Positions 30,890 through 43,616 of a stretch of DNA of 64,000 nt are shown in pieces; the first letter of the stretch is position 1, and each line of letters begins with the position of its first letter. The stretch spans positions 310,001-374,000 of the forward strand of contig CANUEZ040000207.1 in the NCBI GenBank assembly GCA_948099385.1, in the 5' to 3' direction. Made by a program: the position numbers and the translations under genes. The DNA is from Fasciola hepatica (taxonomy: Eukaryota > Platyhelminthes > Trematoda > Plagiorchiida > Fasciolidae). The notes below the pieces were generated by a model that saw only the letters and a program-made list of their open reading frames with translations, did no database searches and had not been told where the DNA came from.

Positions 30890-33800
30890 CGGAGCACAAC
30901 TTATCCGGGCGTTCAACTTTGAACTAGATCACGTTTTTGAATTTCTGAAAGACTTTTTTTGTCCACGGTTGTATGCCTACTCTTTCTTTCTTAGCAGCTA
31001 CTAGAACACGATAAACACTGACCATTTTAGATGTAGACAGTTTTCAATGGGAAACAATGATTAAAGCAAAGCTTAGGTGACATTTTCACATAAAAAGAAT
31101 AGTCATGGCTTGAAGACATTGAAAAATAGATTGAGGTGCCTAGGCCCCTTAGGTTCATCTGAATATCAAGAGAATAACTTATCGGATTTGTTGTTGCGAT
31201 TGGTTTTTCTAACATAGCTTGCTGATAGTCCAAATATACATCTTCAGATATATTTCCAAGATTCAGTGAGAAGAACTTAGTACTGCACGTTTAAAAACAG
31301 TAAACGATTGGGGTCTATTTGTAAGGACCAGCCATAGTTGTGCGTCAAGTGTGGTGGGAAAACGTTCCAGACTGATCAATTCAAACCCAATGGTAAAGTC
31401 ACCTACAAATATAGGAAGACATTTATCCACTTGTGCACTCACTGAGATAGACGAAAGATCAGGGTATAATTTTAACTTAGACAGTGATGGGCTATGTGCC
31501 AGGTGAATATTTCCGTTGACTATCGAGTGAAATACACTCAGAAGATGTAGCTTACCGACAGTCTTTTTAGTTGAGAATATAGAGACTAGAATATTTGGTT
31601 TTCTTCAGCTGTTGGTAGCATAGCTGATAGCACCACATCCACGAATATGCAAACTTGTTGGACAATCGGCTCGATATCAGTGTAAATCATCCAATCGCAA
31701 CATCCCATCGCGTCTATATTTTGTGCAACCAAGATTCGTGTAACATTGAATTCTGCATTTTTTACTCCTTCTACTGGAATAATGTTATCTGTTCGATTTT
31801 TCTCAACAAATAAGACACTTTGCAAGAACTTTTCTTATTTGTTCCAACTCTCAAATCCCGTTGATCTCACATGAATCACTTCATTCGCTTTATAATTTTG
31901 GGTTTTGCCTGGTCATATACGTACTTACTCAACTAGTGCAAGCCTACGAAATGCATTTCGCTGACAGTGCCCTTATCATGGCTCAACTTTTAATGTGTAT
32001 CAAAAAATCCAACTTTTTGCGACAGCCAGAACAACAACCGATACACAATGAATTCTTCCGCAATTTCAACGCGTGACCATGTTTGTTGGGCCCACAATAT
32101 CGGCTTTGGATCGGGCAGACTGTTCCAGACAGCTTACTTCAGTGCATCTTTTTTTGCAGTACAAAACGGAAATTTACCAAGAAGTCCTCTCTCCCGAAAT
32201 GCTCTATTAGTTTTTCGAAAGAATTTTATCAAAAAGCTGAAAAGATTATCCAAATAAGACACTTTTTTCACCCACCGCGTCTTTTTGGGGCACTATATTT
32301 TATACGAATCATAAGACAATCCGTGTATTCATTAACGAAATCAACCTGAGAAATACCCATCATAGAAACGCGTGCCTGACGAGTTCTCAGAATTTTATGT
32401 CACCACAATTTTTGAGTGCAGCTTTCTTCATTATCAAGAAAACAGAATGAATTGGAAATGGACAATCCTCATATGACCTTTATGTGAAGGTGACATAGTC
32501 AAAATAACTCGGTTATGTTGTTTCCAATAACCCTTACATCAACAACAAAATTTCTATTGAACCACATGGTGATATAGTAATTTTCAAAATTCTCTGTATT
32601 GTTCATGCTCTTTCCTGCCAGACTTGTCAACTCTAATTTCTGATGTCATCAAGTTTCATCCTTAAGTCAATAGTGTTTAAATTATTCATCTTTAGTCTTC
32701 CACCAAGTTTAGTCCGCAGATCGCCACATAACTAAAGCTAGCAATGGGAAGTAAGACGGAATGATTGATTCCAACTTGTATACTGATTATCTTTAGTAAA
32801 TGTTGGATACTGTGTTCCAAATAAGAAAAATATTTTTTTTCTGGCCAATGTTGACTGCATATATACAATGAGAAAGTCTGTGTACAATCGCATTTGGACT
32901 GCCACCTAATATGATGCTCGGCCGGTAAAGAGCTAATGCAAGTTAGGTTCAAACCCGGCCAACTTTATTTCACTAGGTTCCCGTTCTTCAAAATAGATTT
33001 TCGAACAATCGCACCTTCAACAAGACCGCATTTCCAGCTTTACTCGATCTGGGAGTGGTTGTTATCTCCATCGCCCTCACTGCTTTCTATTGCTGTCTAT
33101 TGGTGACGTCGGGGTGTTAGAGAAATTCATTATCAGCATGACATTACCTTACACGATTAGCAGAATCCCAGTCCACATGTGGGGTGGCCTTTTTTCCGTC
33201 CTCATCTTAAGAATGGGGACACATCAAAGTTGACCCCTGCTGCCTTTTGCCTCAGTATGTATTTGCATTTGTCGCGGGTAACAATAATTGAGGAAGGTAA
33301 TAGCTTTAATCCGGACAATGGTAATACACCCACGAGTTAAATATTGGATGAAGAATCTCTTTACCTTTTTTGGAGATGGGTTACAATTTTATCAGCCTTA
33401 GTAAGACATTTGAATTTCTTACTCTGTTATCCCACATATCTTTCTGTATTCTGGTTTTAAAATAGCAATCGGCAGTTAGAAACCATGATAGCACTGGACA
33501 GCTGTTTGATCGGTGTAGTTGAAATCAACCGAAACTGCACACTCATCAAGCCTCTTCTGGTAATCGAACCAGGGATGAACGATCGGGGTCAGTGGGGTAG
33601 TGAGCGCTGTTACTATATAGTAAATTACTAGGTGACCAACGTAAAATGTCTATTACTCAAAAGATTTTCTTTGAAAACAAAGCTTCGAAAAGGAAAACTG
33701 TTACGTATTCTCACTGGTTTTCTGTAAAACTTCGAAAAACTGCAAAAAATTGCACTTTCCAGTGGAGGTAACCGATTTAATCGGGGGTCTATTTGGTCTG

Positions 33801-35230
33801 TCTTTGCCCGGATCCATAAAAAGTTATTTTCAGTCGATTAATTTTCTAGCTTGAAAATCATGGTTTGATCACATAAGAGCAGTTCAAAGGCTAAGATCTT
33901 CGTGGCATTAGGAATCTCAGTGTCGCCGTGCATATCGACCGGTCTCATTGATTATCAACATTTAGGCACCTACAACTGCGGGAAAACTTCATCTCCCATC
34001 AGATATATCGTTGTCGAAATCATGAAAACCAAGGCAGATGGTGTTCAAAACATTTGCAGTAGGGTTTTCATCTAATTAAATCTATTTATACAGCAATAAT
34101 GCCGGTAAAGTTGTAATAGTGGACATGTGATCTGTAGCTTGCATCTGATGAGATACATCTAAGTCTATTCTTAGGTTAATCGTGCACCGTTGCTCTGTTG
34201 GACTATGTTTCCAAGTTCAACCTTTCTATTCACTGATTGCAATCTTGCACAGCTGTTGGTGATTCATGAGTCTTCAACACAAAGAGTTATAAGAATGTGC
34301 TAACATGTCATGAGTACCACCATCAGAAGAAGAGTGACACAAGAACGGGTGCCTCAAGATATATCACTCTAAATGGACACGCGATCAGAGCTGTTTGGCT
34401 GGCATTATTGTAGACTGTAACGTGCTTGGCTCACCAACTGAATCGGACCCCCACGATAAGAATGTACGATGGGGTGTTGGGGTAGGTACGTCGAATGCAG
34501 CTGAATGATCAAGGACATTTTCTCAACATTTTTATAAAATATGCACTTTGTGCAGTGAATTAGTTCTGCTCGTTGAATAGTGTGTATTGACCACTAAATT
34601 AAAGAAGGTCGCACACGAGGCCACTTGCACGGCATTTTGATGAAACCTCCTGCCTAAGTCGGTGTAGAACATACCAAAAGATTTGCTCAGGTTTTTATTC
34701 ACATGCCTTCGATGCTTGGGAATTCATATGAAAACAATAAGTAAGTTTATGCAAATACTGTGCCGTCATCGAATAAACTAATGTGTTATGTTAACTGATG
34801 TTTTAATTCAATATTAAGTGACAAGCAGGTAGTAACTATCACTGTTCTCAACCGTTTTGTGCTGCGAGGCCTTCGGATGTATCGGGTGTCCGTTGGTGAT
34901 TCAATCTGATTCCACAGTTTGCAACCGAAAATGGATACTTGCCATTTGGAGTTCCACAAAGGATTTCGTGTGTGTGACTCAATTAGGTTCGAAGATTTCA
35001 GGAAAAGCCTTGCTATCCTCTTGATACCCGGTGTCGGATGTCGGTTTTAGTCAATCCAATTCCACAGGTTTTCAGTTATACAAATATACTACTCAAACTC
35101 GAAGTAACTAATATAAAGTAATGGGTAAGGTGCTCAAGCAAACCGTGATCAGTCAAACAAAAAATTGATGGATAGTAACTATGTACAAACAGTATTTTAT
35201 TACGATGAAAGTTGTGATTTTATGTGCTGG
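30890..35230. other. Spacer, no gene recognised
   Basis: Mostly non-coding in appearance. Minor items: an 80-codon minus-strand frame at 31586-31825, overlapping plus-strand frames at 31861-32349, and an isolated B-box-like GGTTCAAACCC near 32946 that may be a SINE remnant. Confidence 0.3.
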
Positions 35231-35239
35231 AATAATTAT

Positions 35240-35500
35240 TCAATATTTTGAGGGATATCGTTTTTGGCGAGTGTAGACAACTCCATCAAAATACTCATAT
35301 TTTTTAATGCACCGAATATCTAGTGCATCATTCTCCCGAAAAGGGTGCATGTCAGCAGTGCTATTTTGCCATCGTACCAAATAACACTTCGCAAGGCTAT
35401 ATTGATGAGATTGAGACGAAGTTCGCCTGATTAAATAAAAGTGCGCCATGGTCCAATTTATGCATTGAGCTAAAAATGAGATAAATACAAAATACAGCAA
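35240..35500 (-). CDS. Candidate small secreted protein, 86 residues
   Basis: The minus strand starts MLYFVFISFLAQCINW, a hydrophobic leader, and continues to TAA with AHFYLIRRTSSQSHQ, CYLVRWQNSTADMHPFREND and RCIKKYEYFDGVVYTRQKRY. Two cysteines and an NST glycosylation sequon follow the leader. Unlike the arm genes it is present once in the window. It may be a single-exon peptide or a first exon. No homologue is recognised, and chance in AT-rich DNA remains possible. Confidence 0.35.
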   Translation of the reverse strand: MLYFVFISFLAQCINWTMAHFYLIRRTSSQSHQYSLAKCYLVRWQNSTADMHPFRENDALDIRCIKKYEYFDGVVYTRQKRYPSKY

Positions 35501-35509
35501 TACATATGG

Positions 35510-37250
35510 AAACAGTACATAATGTTCAGTAAGAGCAATTCAGGTTTTTTACGAAAAACCGCTAAGTAAGAAGAATACAGTGGGCTTGCATGGAATTGAA
35601 TATTTTCAGTAGGAATGTAAAAGCAGTTCCATCGAATTTCCTGCATTCCGATTCTCAGAACAGTTGTTATTCACTTTCTCCCTCATTTACTATGCTTCAT
35701 ATCTGGCAATATGTTAACACGTAAGTCTTATTTCACGAATGTACCCACGGTTGAAAACAATTCAAAAACGATGGTTCACTGCGTCCTCCAAAAGAAACTT
35801 AGTTTTCGGTGACGGATTCACTAGAAACAACATTCACGACTAATTTTAGTGTGCCACCTTCACGTCAAATTCATATTCGAATGGTACAGTCGTCTATTTC
35901 GTTCTTTCCTCGTAATCATGAGGAAAGGTAGACTCAGAAAGGATATGTCAGTTAATTTTGAGACAACATGATGAGACAAAATTATGAGAAAGCATCAGTA
36001 AGAGTTCTTGCAATGTTTATCTCCCGGACTGTTTTCAGAAGTGGATACAAGAATTTTCGCATTATTTGTGTCAATCATAATAACACAAAATAATGATGAT
36101 TTTTTAGTATGCCGAAGAAAATCCTTAAAAGCCTCACAAATTCATCCGGGGAAGATTGGTTCCAGTAAATCCCCATAGACAACCGCATAAAATGATGCGC
36201 TGAAGTCAGCTGTCCAGAACATTTTGTACGACCCAAATTTCGGCTTTATGCACCCGGTGAACGTGGTCACGTTGTCGCGGAGAACGTTAAACGGGCAAGG
36301 CAAACTGTATTTGACCGGCCAAACATATCAAATTGGTAAAACAAGTGCAACCATTTATATATTCACCTTTCCAGACCACGTTGTGGCAACTTTAGTCCCC
36401 CGGTAACCTTGGTATTTCGGCTCGATTCCGACTAGGTAACTAAAGTCGCTAGTTTGAACATTTTACACATCTTTTCTGCTCCTTTGAGTCGTGGCGGTAC
36501 ACTGCATTCATTGGAGTCCACCTTTAACGACGTTCTAGTATCTGGATATAAAACGTACCTAGCTTTTTTGAAGATTAGCTGTACATATGGTAAGTACATA
36601 CCTTACGTGGATATAGATAACCAACTGTAAGTCACATAATTTTCAATCCGGACATTTCTGCCCGGAATCGCGAACGACCACAGAAGCTGGATGCAGAGAT
36701 GTGCGTCTGATTGGCAAACATTGAGCCAGGATTCGCGAAAATTCGTTCTCAAAAACATGTTCACGAATTTCATTGAACTAAATATTCTTGCTTCCTTGGA
36801 ATAAAAATATTCCCCTGATAAGGTATTCAAATTATTTTTCGGAATTGCCACAATATATATTATTGTATGCCGGGTGTGGGGGTGAGTCGCGAGATTTATA
36901 TTTTACTTAGTGTGCCGTCAAGTAAAAAATGGTTGGCGTAAGTATAAGTAGTTATTATTAAAAATATTTTTATTGTTGTTGTTACGATTAAAAATAGTGC
37001 TATAGTTATTTTTTATTTTTTTTTTCTGGCCTTTTTCAAATCTGACAGATATCATTGTCATCAAATTTTCTGTTTTCGATTTTAAGACCAATCAGCGTAG
37101 TTAACTGAGGTTAGGGCGCATTTTCATTTTCTCACGATCACCTCAAGGGACACTAACTTTTTCTACGTTGTCACCCAGCACCTAACTGAGACAGAGTTCG
37201 CGGTAGGTGATCCAACTGACCCAACACTAGCCCATTCCTCATAATACAAG
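35510..37250. other. Spacer, no gene recognised
   Basis: Short frames only (for example 36224-36406 plus and 36603-36851 minus). T-rich stretches occur near 36960-37030. Confidence 0.3.
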
Positions 37251-37256
37251 CTTAAG

Positions 37257-38520
37257 ATGGCAGTTTCATATAGTATACCGTCTTCCAGCTTAGACCATAT
37301 GCAACAAATACTGGCCAGCACAGAAATAGGCAGTCACACTCTCAATAAACTCTCGCCGGTTTTGCGATCACTGAACGTGCACCAGCTGGATAGAGAGACA
37401 CCACTTCTTCCACTCTTCCCGTAAACACCAGGGTTGTCTTGATCATACAGGTGGCAAACATTCCTGTCCAGAAGTTAGCAGAAGCGGTGGATGAGATAAA
37501 CAAATGTTTCATTACGCCTTCCGTCAACCACACAAATACCTCTCCTTCCATGGCGTTCTCTTTGTCTGAGCGGATTGATGTTTTAACATGGCACTTGCTT
37601 ACGCTGCACCTTTGGATCAACCTTATCAGCTGTTCCAGAACGCACCGTTAACCATGGTCAAGTTTCTCTTCCCGTTTTCGACCAGAACGTGATTGGTCCA
37701 AAGGAGTTCACATGTACAAATATCACCATCCAGTAAAAGAGTGTACGTGGAAATGCACCATGCCATGTGTATACTCAATTTTGCAGTCAAACATTCACAG
37801 TCACAAGGAAAAGGCGGTGTCAGCCAGTAATCGCGATTGCTGTAGCTTGCTCCACCGAAAGTTGCTTGTTCTTTATCCGTGAGGAATCAACAAAGCTACA
37901 GTTAAAATTCGATACCCGCATAAAGATCAGCATTACCCCACACACTCGTAAAAGCTGCCACCTTTGACCAAATCCCCTCACATAACAAGCGGCCGACAAC
38001 TACTTTCTCCAGACATACGGTGGGCTCCGACTCGCTCTCGATCTTGGTTTTATCTAATGCCACCAGCGAGTTTTATTCACCAACGTTATTCACTTGATCT
38101 TGAACGTCAAATGTTTGACTCGGTTTGGTTTGGCTATTGATTTGAAACATAAGACACTATGTGACTACAACCACACTAACTGTCCAAGACAAAACCTTAA
38201 CCATTACTTTCACTGGTTTTTGATTGCCTTTATCAGCACTGAAAAGGGATGCTTCTTTTCTAAATTATAGCTCTCTAATCACCTATCTCCCTCGAAAAGT
38301 GAAGTGATCCACCACATCTTGACCAGATGGGGTCTTACTGCTGCCTGCTCGAAAAGTCTGTCTCCGGAGAAACTGAAAATAGCCAAGGGAGAACTTGACC
38401 GTACTATAATCCAAGGAATAATCCGACCTGCCAACGGTCCTCCGAAACCGTCCAACCCCAATATGACAATTCACATTGCGATATCAAACGCTGCGATACC
38501 CATATACATGTAGAAGAAGT
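37257..38520 (+). mobile_element. Ty3/gypsy retrotransposon remnant (gag, protease, RT start)
   Basis: In order on the plus strand, over several frames: a gag C-terminal part (QVANIPVQKLAEAVDEIN, then SLSERIDVLTWHL, about 37447-37610); a decayed zinc-knuckle region (HMYKYHHPVKECTWKCTMPC, about 37710-37765); a protease block LFFIREESTKLQLKFDTRIK near 37867, where the catalytic DTG reads DTR; and the start of reverse transcriptase (LSPEKLKIAKGELDR, IIQGIIRPANGPPKPSN, 38355-38460). The rest of RT, RNase H and integrase are absent, and no LTRs were seen. Stops, frameshifts and the lost Gly make it inactive. Confidence 0.75.
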
Positions 38521-38639
38521 AGTGGGTAAAATACACGATTCGTTCTGTCTTTTCTTGTTTCCAACTGAAAACCCCAAGTTCTTCTTACTTCGTTTGTGTG
38601 TTTGGCATTTCTGCGGTGATGTTGCACGAACGTTCAACA

Positions 38640-39590
38640 GACAAACCGTAGAGCATTCAAGCCACTGACCCATTCTAATTTGTTCCCCTCAACGTCTCTA
38701 ACCAAGGGCAATCCTCATCCCGTGGACTTCAGCCAGGTAGTCATGGTCTGGCTACCGCATCGCTTCCTCCAGCCTTATCCAACAAGCATGAAGAGAGCAC
38801 GAAAAGGTAGACTGGGGACAGGCATTCGCAAAATATATTCGAGCCACCAGAGTGAAAGTGGAGGGATCACTTTGGAAAGAGTACCAGTATCTGCTCCTTC
38901 AGCTAATATCTACTGGCGTGCTTCGGTAAATCACAGATAACCTACTGAAATCCAGGGTTTTACTGCACGACGAAACCAACCACAAACTACTGGGCCAGCG
39001 AAACGCAAAGCATTCTTAATAATCGATAAAAGCTTGCTCATGTTATCACGTGTGGCTTTTTCTAGACTTCAACTAGCGCCTTTAGGAAGACGGATAGTTG
39101 AGATGGATTGGAAAGCGTGCTTTTGGATCGCCCACCGAAGCACGTGGACAACTAAGTGCAAATACTGTATGATCAAACCCAGCAGAGGTACTGCTTACAG
39201 TCGACAGTCTTGTATGCAACTCCGCCATTTGTAGATCATAGCGATTTGGTCGACTTGGGTCCACCATGGACTCAAAGAAGGTATAGGCCATGTGGTGCAT
39301 CGGCTGTTGTAACGTCTGAAGTGCATACTGGCGGCCGATAAACGACGTTCAGAGCACGATGCAAAAACCATTACCAGATTACTGAGCGACTGGAATCCAG
39401 TCCAAAAGAGCTTCCGAATTGAACCTCGTCCGATGACAGCCTTCCTACAGTGACATTCATATCTCCTACCAAAATCACGATTTCAGACAGACTCACTTTA
39501 CGTGGGAAGTTGGGGTGCTTTCAGTAAAAGTTAACTTTGATTTCTTCTGACTTGTATTCGGTGAATGCAAACGCCAAAATGACAAATAGA
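38640..39590 (-). mobile_element. RTE-like LINE fragment spanning the arm boundary
   Basis: On the minus strand: endonuclease pieces as in the left arm (VILVGDMNVTVGRLSS, WTQVDQIAMIYKWRSC), then, with most of the RT deleted, the C-terminal region LWWLEYILRMPVPSLPFRAL, GWRKRCGSQTMTTW and GLPLVRDVEG. This matches the usual RWLGHVLRMPxxRLPRRALF...GWKKxRGGQxMTW...GLxxV order of RTE-type elements. The match runs without interruption through 38814/38813, so this side carries the original continuation while the left side (29675) is a breakpoint. Confidence 0.8.
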
Positions 39591-39599
39591 CTGAGTGTA

Positions 39600-40950
39600 T
39601 CTGAGAGGTAAATTAGTCGGAGTAGTGTGGACTGTCAGCAGGGAAAGGCATCTGTAAGGTAAAACGGAATGTGGTTCAAGAATGTAGCAGTTGTGACGGA
39701 GAACAACGTACGAAAGGAATGGGGAAATGAAAGATCAGAAAGACTTAGAAAAGCCAGATCATATGGTTTGTAACTGTACAAGAAATTCTTGATGTAACGT
39801 TTTCTGTATAACAGGTGGAATGTGGAAAAGCCGAGCAATCCGAGAAGCGCAGAAAAGATGCCTGTGGCGAACGATATATAAAACAGGAGGTGAGAAAACT
39901 GACCGAAGAGAAACAGTTAAGAGATGATCATTCAGGTATTTTTACTACAGGTGAAACAGGATGAAGTCTGAGGAGAACAGAGGCAACAGGGCAAGTAAAT
40001 CCGTGACGGAACAGTGCTCACAAGGAATATATGCGTAGCGGAAATGGGACGATGGAGCTGGAGAGCTACATGCCAGCAAGCAGTTTCATGAATGAAGTGA
40101 GGCGAAAATGAAAATGGTGGGTAGTTACATGGGATTTGGGCGTAGTTGTGAGTGGCACTGGTGCGTAAAAGCTTCAGACGTGAGAAGGGAGGACAAGGAA
40201 GGATGTGGAAAAAACGATATTAGTTGAGGTATAGGAATGAGATCGATGAGCTACATGAGCATAGTATGGCCGCAAAAGAATAAATTGGAAGGATAGACAG
40301 CTGGAATTAAAAAGCCTCGCTTGGTCGAAGCTAAAGACATCGATCCTTCGACGGAGCGGTTCCCATAGGATAAAGTGTAACTATGTGCAGCTCAGATGGA
40401 GCGCGTGCACTGCAACATATTGAGTGATGAGTGAACTGCACAACGCACGGTTGTCAGAGGCATTGACGTGATCACGCACAGTTTTGTAGTGAAGTGCGAC
40501 AACAGTCTAGTGACCATGTATGTACTGAGCTCAGTAATCATTCTTCGCTGTTGCCATCTCGAAACATGGCCACTTTTCGATGCTGAATATTAGTGGTAGT
40601 TTTGTTGATAGGACACGTGTTTTCACTGGAGGTTACTGAGAGTTTTTCACCAAGGAAGTTCAATGTAGTCCGAAATCAGGTTTATCCTTTCCCTGGAATA
40701 AAATTCAGAGTAGCAGTGGTATATTTGCTAGGACCGAACAACATTAGATAAACCCGACAATTGGAGAGAAAGCACAGTTGAATCAGTTGAGGCAAATATT
40801 GGTAGATGTTCTGTTCGTCTTAGTTGAAATGCGTGTATTGAAAGCATCCACAGAAACAACGAATAAACGTCCATGATACGCTCGACTGCTGTTGTCTTAA
40901 GCAGACCAACTCAAACGAATTACGCAGATACAAGACTACTGCTTTGGATC
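39600..40950. other. No recognised gene (mirror of 27540-28890)
   Basis: Purine-rich plus strand, no coding motif seen. Confidence 0.35.
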
Positions 40951-40955
40951 CAAGA

Positions 40956-41132
40956 TAACTATATATTCATGGAATGTATTACTGGCACGAGGAGTCTAAG
41001 TCTTAGGTGATGGAAAATGCACTTGCTTTTTTTACGTCGAAAATAGAAAGCCGCGAGCGGATCTTGAGCTGGGCAGGTGCTCTACCAACTGACCTGTCGC
41101 CGTGCCGACAGTCGGGTGCGAACAGCGCACGT
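40956..41132 (-). mobile_element. SINE family 2, contiguous copy (right arm)
   Basis: Mirror of 27357-27533; no difference noticed. Confidence 0.6.
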
Positions 41133-42360
41133 GAAAAATCGATGGCGCTAAATCCACTATTCCAAACATGCACAACAACTCTTCTGGTTTCGACCTCTGA
41201 GCTTGCCCGGCCGATTTGATTCTAGCTTGCGGAGATCGACTTCTCGATGTGAAAATTACAAGTGGAATTTCCATTACATAACCACATACATTTAAAAAGA
41301 GTACATAATAGAACTCGAAGCCGGTATGACTACGAGCAAATGGGGCTCTCACCTATCAATGTTGTTTTACTGTCACTTTGTCACCCACTTTATTCCGTGA
41401 AATCAGATCCACCAATTGATTGCTCTGACGGCAAGCCCCGGGGTAATCTTGACAAACTCGAAAAGGTAAATGTCTGAATTCCATCTAAGTCAGTTCAAGC
41501 CCTCACAAAAAACCGATAAACCACTTTTGGCTGGGTCCAGCTCATGACGTTACGGCGCGCACATCATTTTGCCAAACTCCTGTCGGTGATTTCCACGGTC
41601 CGTATGCTCAATAATTTGTTATTGAGAACAATGTGCTGAGCCGTCGTGTTGAATACTCCTTTCCGTTAGCAGTGCATAGAAACGCAATGTGGAACAGGTA
41701 ATACATCTAGTTTCACAGTAATGCTCTAAACAAAATGAAGAGAAATCTATTACCTTGCTTGTCCGGAAGAGCAAAATAAGTGTGCACTGAAGACAGTAAA
41801 AACAAACTTCTTCTGCCGAATTTTCTAGTACAGAATGACTATCCTGAACGATTAACTGGCAAGGCAATGCAAAGAAATGACGAGAGGTGAAAGAAACAAG
41901 AACCACAAAGAAGTCTGTATACGTCTTAATGTCACTCAGATGTGATACGGAGGCCGAGATCATTCAGCCAAGACTGTCAGGAACGGTCAGTAGAACCGTA
42001 CATGTCGAGCAGTTGGAAAGTTTGTTTGCATCAAACTCTTTGTGTGCTTTCATTTGGAGAACAGATTGCCAGATTCTACAGCCTCTTTCGCTGTGTATTC
42101 ATTCACTTCTTCCTGTGGAACTAGGTTCATTGATCGTACGTTCAGGTGTTTATCCAGACACTTTCGTAAACAGCACATAGATTTGTTAAACATAGGAACA
42201 ATAAGGACTATTACGAGCAAGGTATGCCCACACCTTATGGGATCAAAACACTCAATGGTGATGATAAACTCATTGATTACAATTTATAATGTCTGGGACA
42301 AGCCACCAAGATGTGTCAAGCGTCGCATCTTAACCTCAGTCGAAACCGTGACTATTCACC

Positions 42361-42553
42361 TCCGTGGCTCTCCCCTTTTGTACTCAGAGACAATTTGTGC
42401 AACCACTAAAACTCTCTTGGCCCGACTATTGTTCCGAACATGTGGGGAATCAATTGACCACTCCTCAGTGGGATCGATTTCACAAGCACGTGCAGAGACA
42501 GCTTTGAATCCCAATTCATCTTTCTTATTCTGTGAGTCATCTTTAGTTTGCTC
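42361..42553 (-). CDS. Candidate exon, unknown protein (right arm)
   Basis: Mirror of 25936-26128. The plus-strand frame of 179 codons at 42042-42581 overlaps it and is judged a shadow. Confidence 0.25.
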
Positions 42554-42583
42554 TCAATTTGGTACGCAATGGAAAATCTGAAG

Positions 42584-42898
42584 CATCTAGCCGGAATCAT
42601 ACCGGCGGCATTTTGCTAGCCGGACAAATGTTTTATTAGCTAGTCTACCTCGGTCCGGTCAGTCGGGTGTGAATAGCGCAAATGAATATCCAATAATGCA
42701 CAAACCACTATTCCAGTGATACAATAGCTGCCCTGCTTTTATTCACTCGGCTAACTTTTTCGAGATCTTCATAATTGAAAAAACAGCACACGGCTGAATG
42801 TCGTCTAGCGGAAATTGAACCATATATTCAAGGAATGTTTTATTTGCACGAGGAGTTTGAACCTTGTAATAATGAGAAATCCGCTTGCATTTTTTATT
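42584..42898 (-). mobile_element. SINE family 2, head and tail pieces (right arm)
   Basis: Mirror of 25591-25905. Confidence 0.5.
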
Positions 42899-43317
42899 AT
42901 TGAAGAAATGCAAAAAACATAATGAATTAGGGAGGACTATTTCCGTCTATTATTCAGGCCTGCAGTGCTAGTCAGATGAAGCGCATAACGTGCAAAGAAA
43001 GGGACATTTTATTTGGGTTGTCTTTGTGGTTGGTATTTGGAATATAATCAACAGGATACTATGTTGTATGTGCACTTTGGAGGGCCTAATCAGTGCCCCA
43101 GGTTTAAAGCCTGAACATAGAGAAAGCAAGAATCACAATCTGTGACTTTTTCTTGAAGAATGATAACCAGAAATTTTGACTTATTTCAGAAGTTGAACAA
43201 AATCGAACAACTACGTGAACAGTTACGCCGTAGATAGTTATACCCAAAATGGTCAGGTACTTCAACCTCGAGACAAAATGGAAACAAAAGACAAAGTGGA
43301 GGGAACACGTGATCTTG

Positions 43318-43323
43318 TTTATT
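43318..43323 (-). terminator. Candidate VAL polyadenylation signal (right arm)
   Basis: TTTATT on the plus strand, AATAAA on the minus strand, about 295 bp beyond the right-arm VAL stop. Confidence 0.35.
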
Positions 43324-43616
43324 GCATCACAACAAACACACGATAGCTGTCGTAGACAGGCTTGTATGTGACTGAGCAAATATGTTCGAGAATAATTTGT
43401 GTTAGTTTTTAGTGTTGTATCAGTTAATAATGTATTGCCATTATCATCGCAAAAACAATATTGTCAGAACATGATAAGGGCGTGTCCTTCTATTTCTCAC
43501 GTTTCTCCGGAAAAGAGGAACAGGTGTGGAACAAATCACAGGAGATCTTGGGAGATCGTGAGCTAACATGTCCCTATTGCGTACAGTTGTGTCCGGAAAG
43601 TCCATTGGAGTCTGGA

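Larger units (their letters stand above)
29676..38813. other. Single-copy spacer between the palindrome arms
   Basis: A 9138-bp stretch with no inverted partner in the window. The first base (T29676, against A in the reverse complement of the right side) marks the end of symmetry. Contents recognised: a CR1-like fragment (30600-30880), a small secreted-type ORF (35240-35500), a gypsy remnant (37257-38520) and the 3' end of an RTE-like element (38640-38813, continuing into the right arm). Confidence 0.9.
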
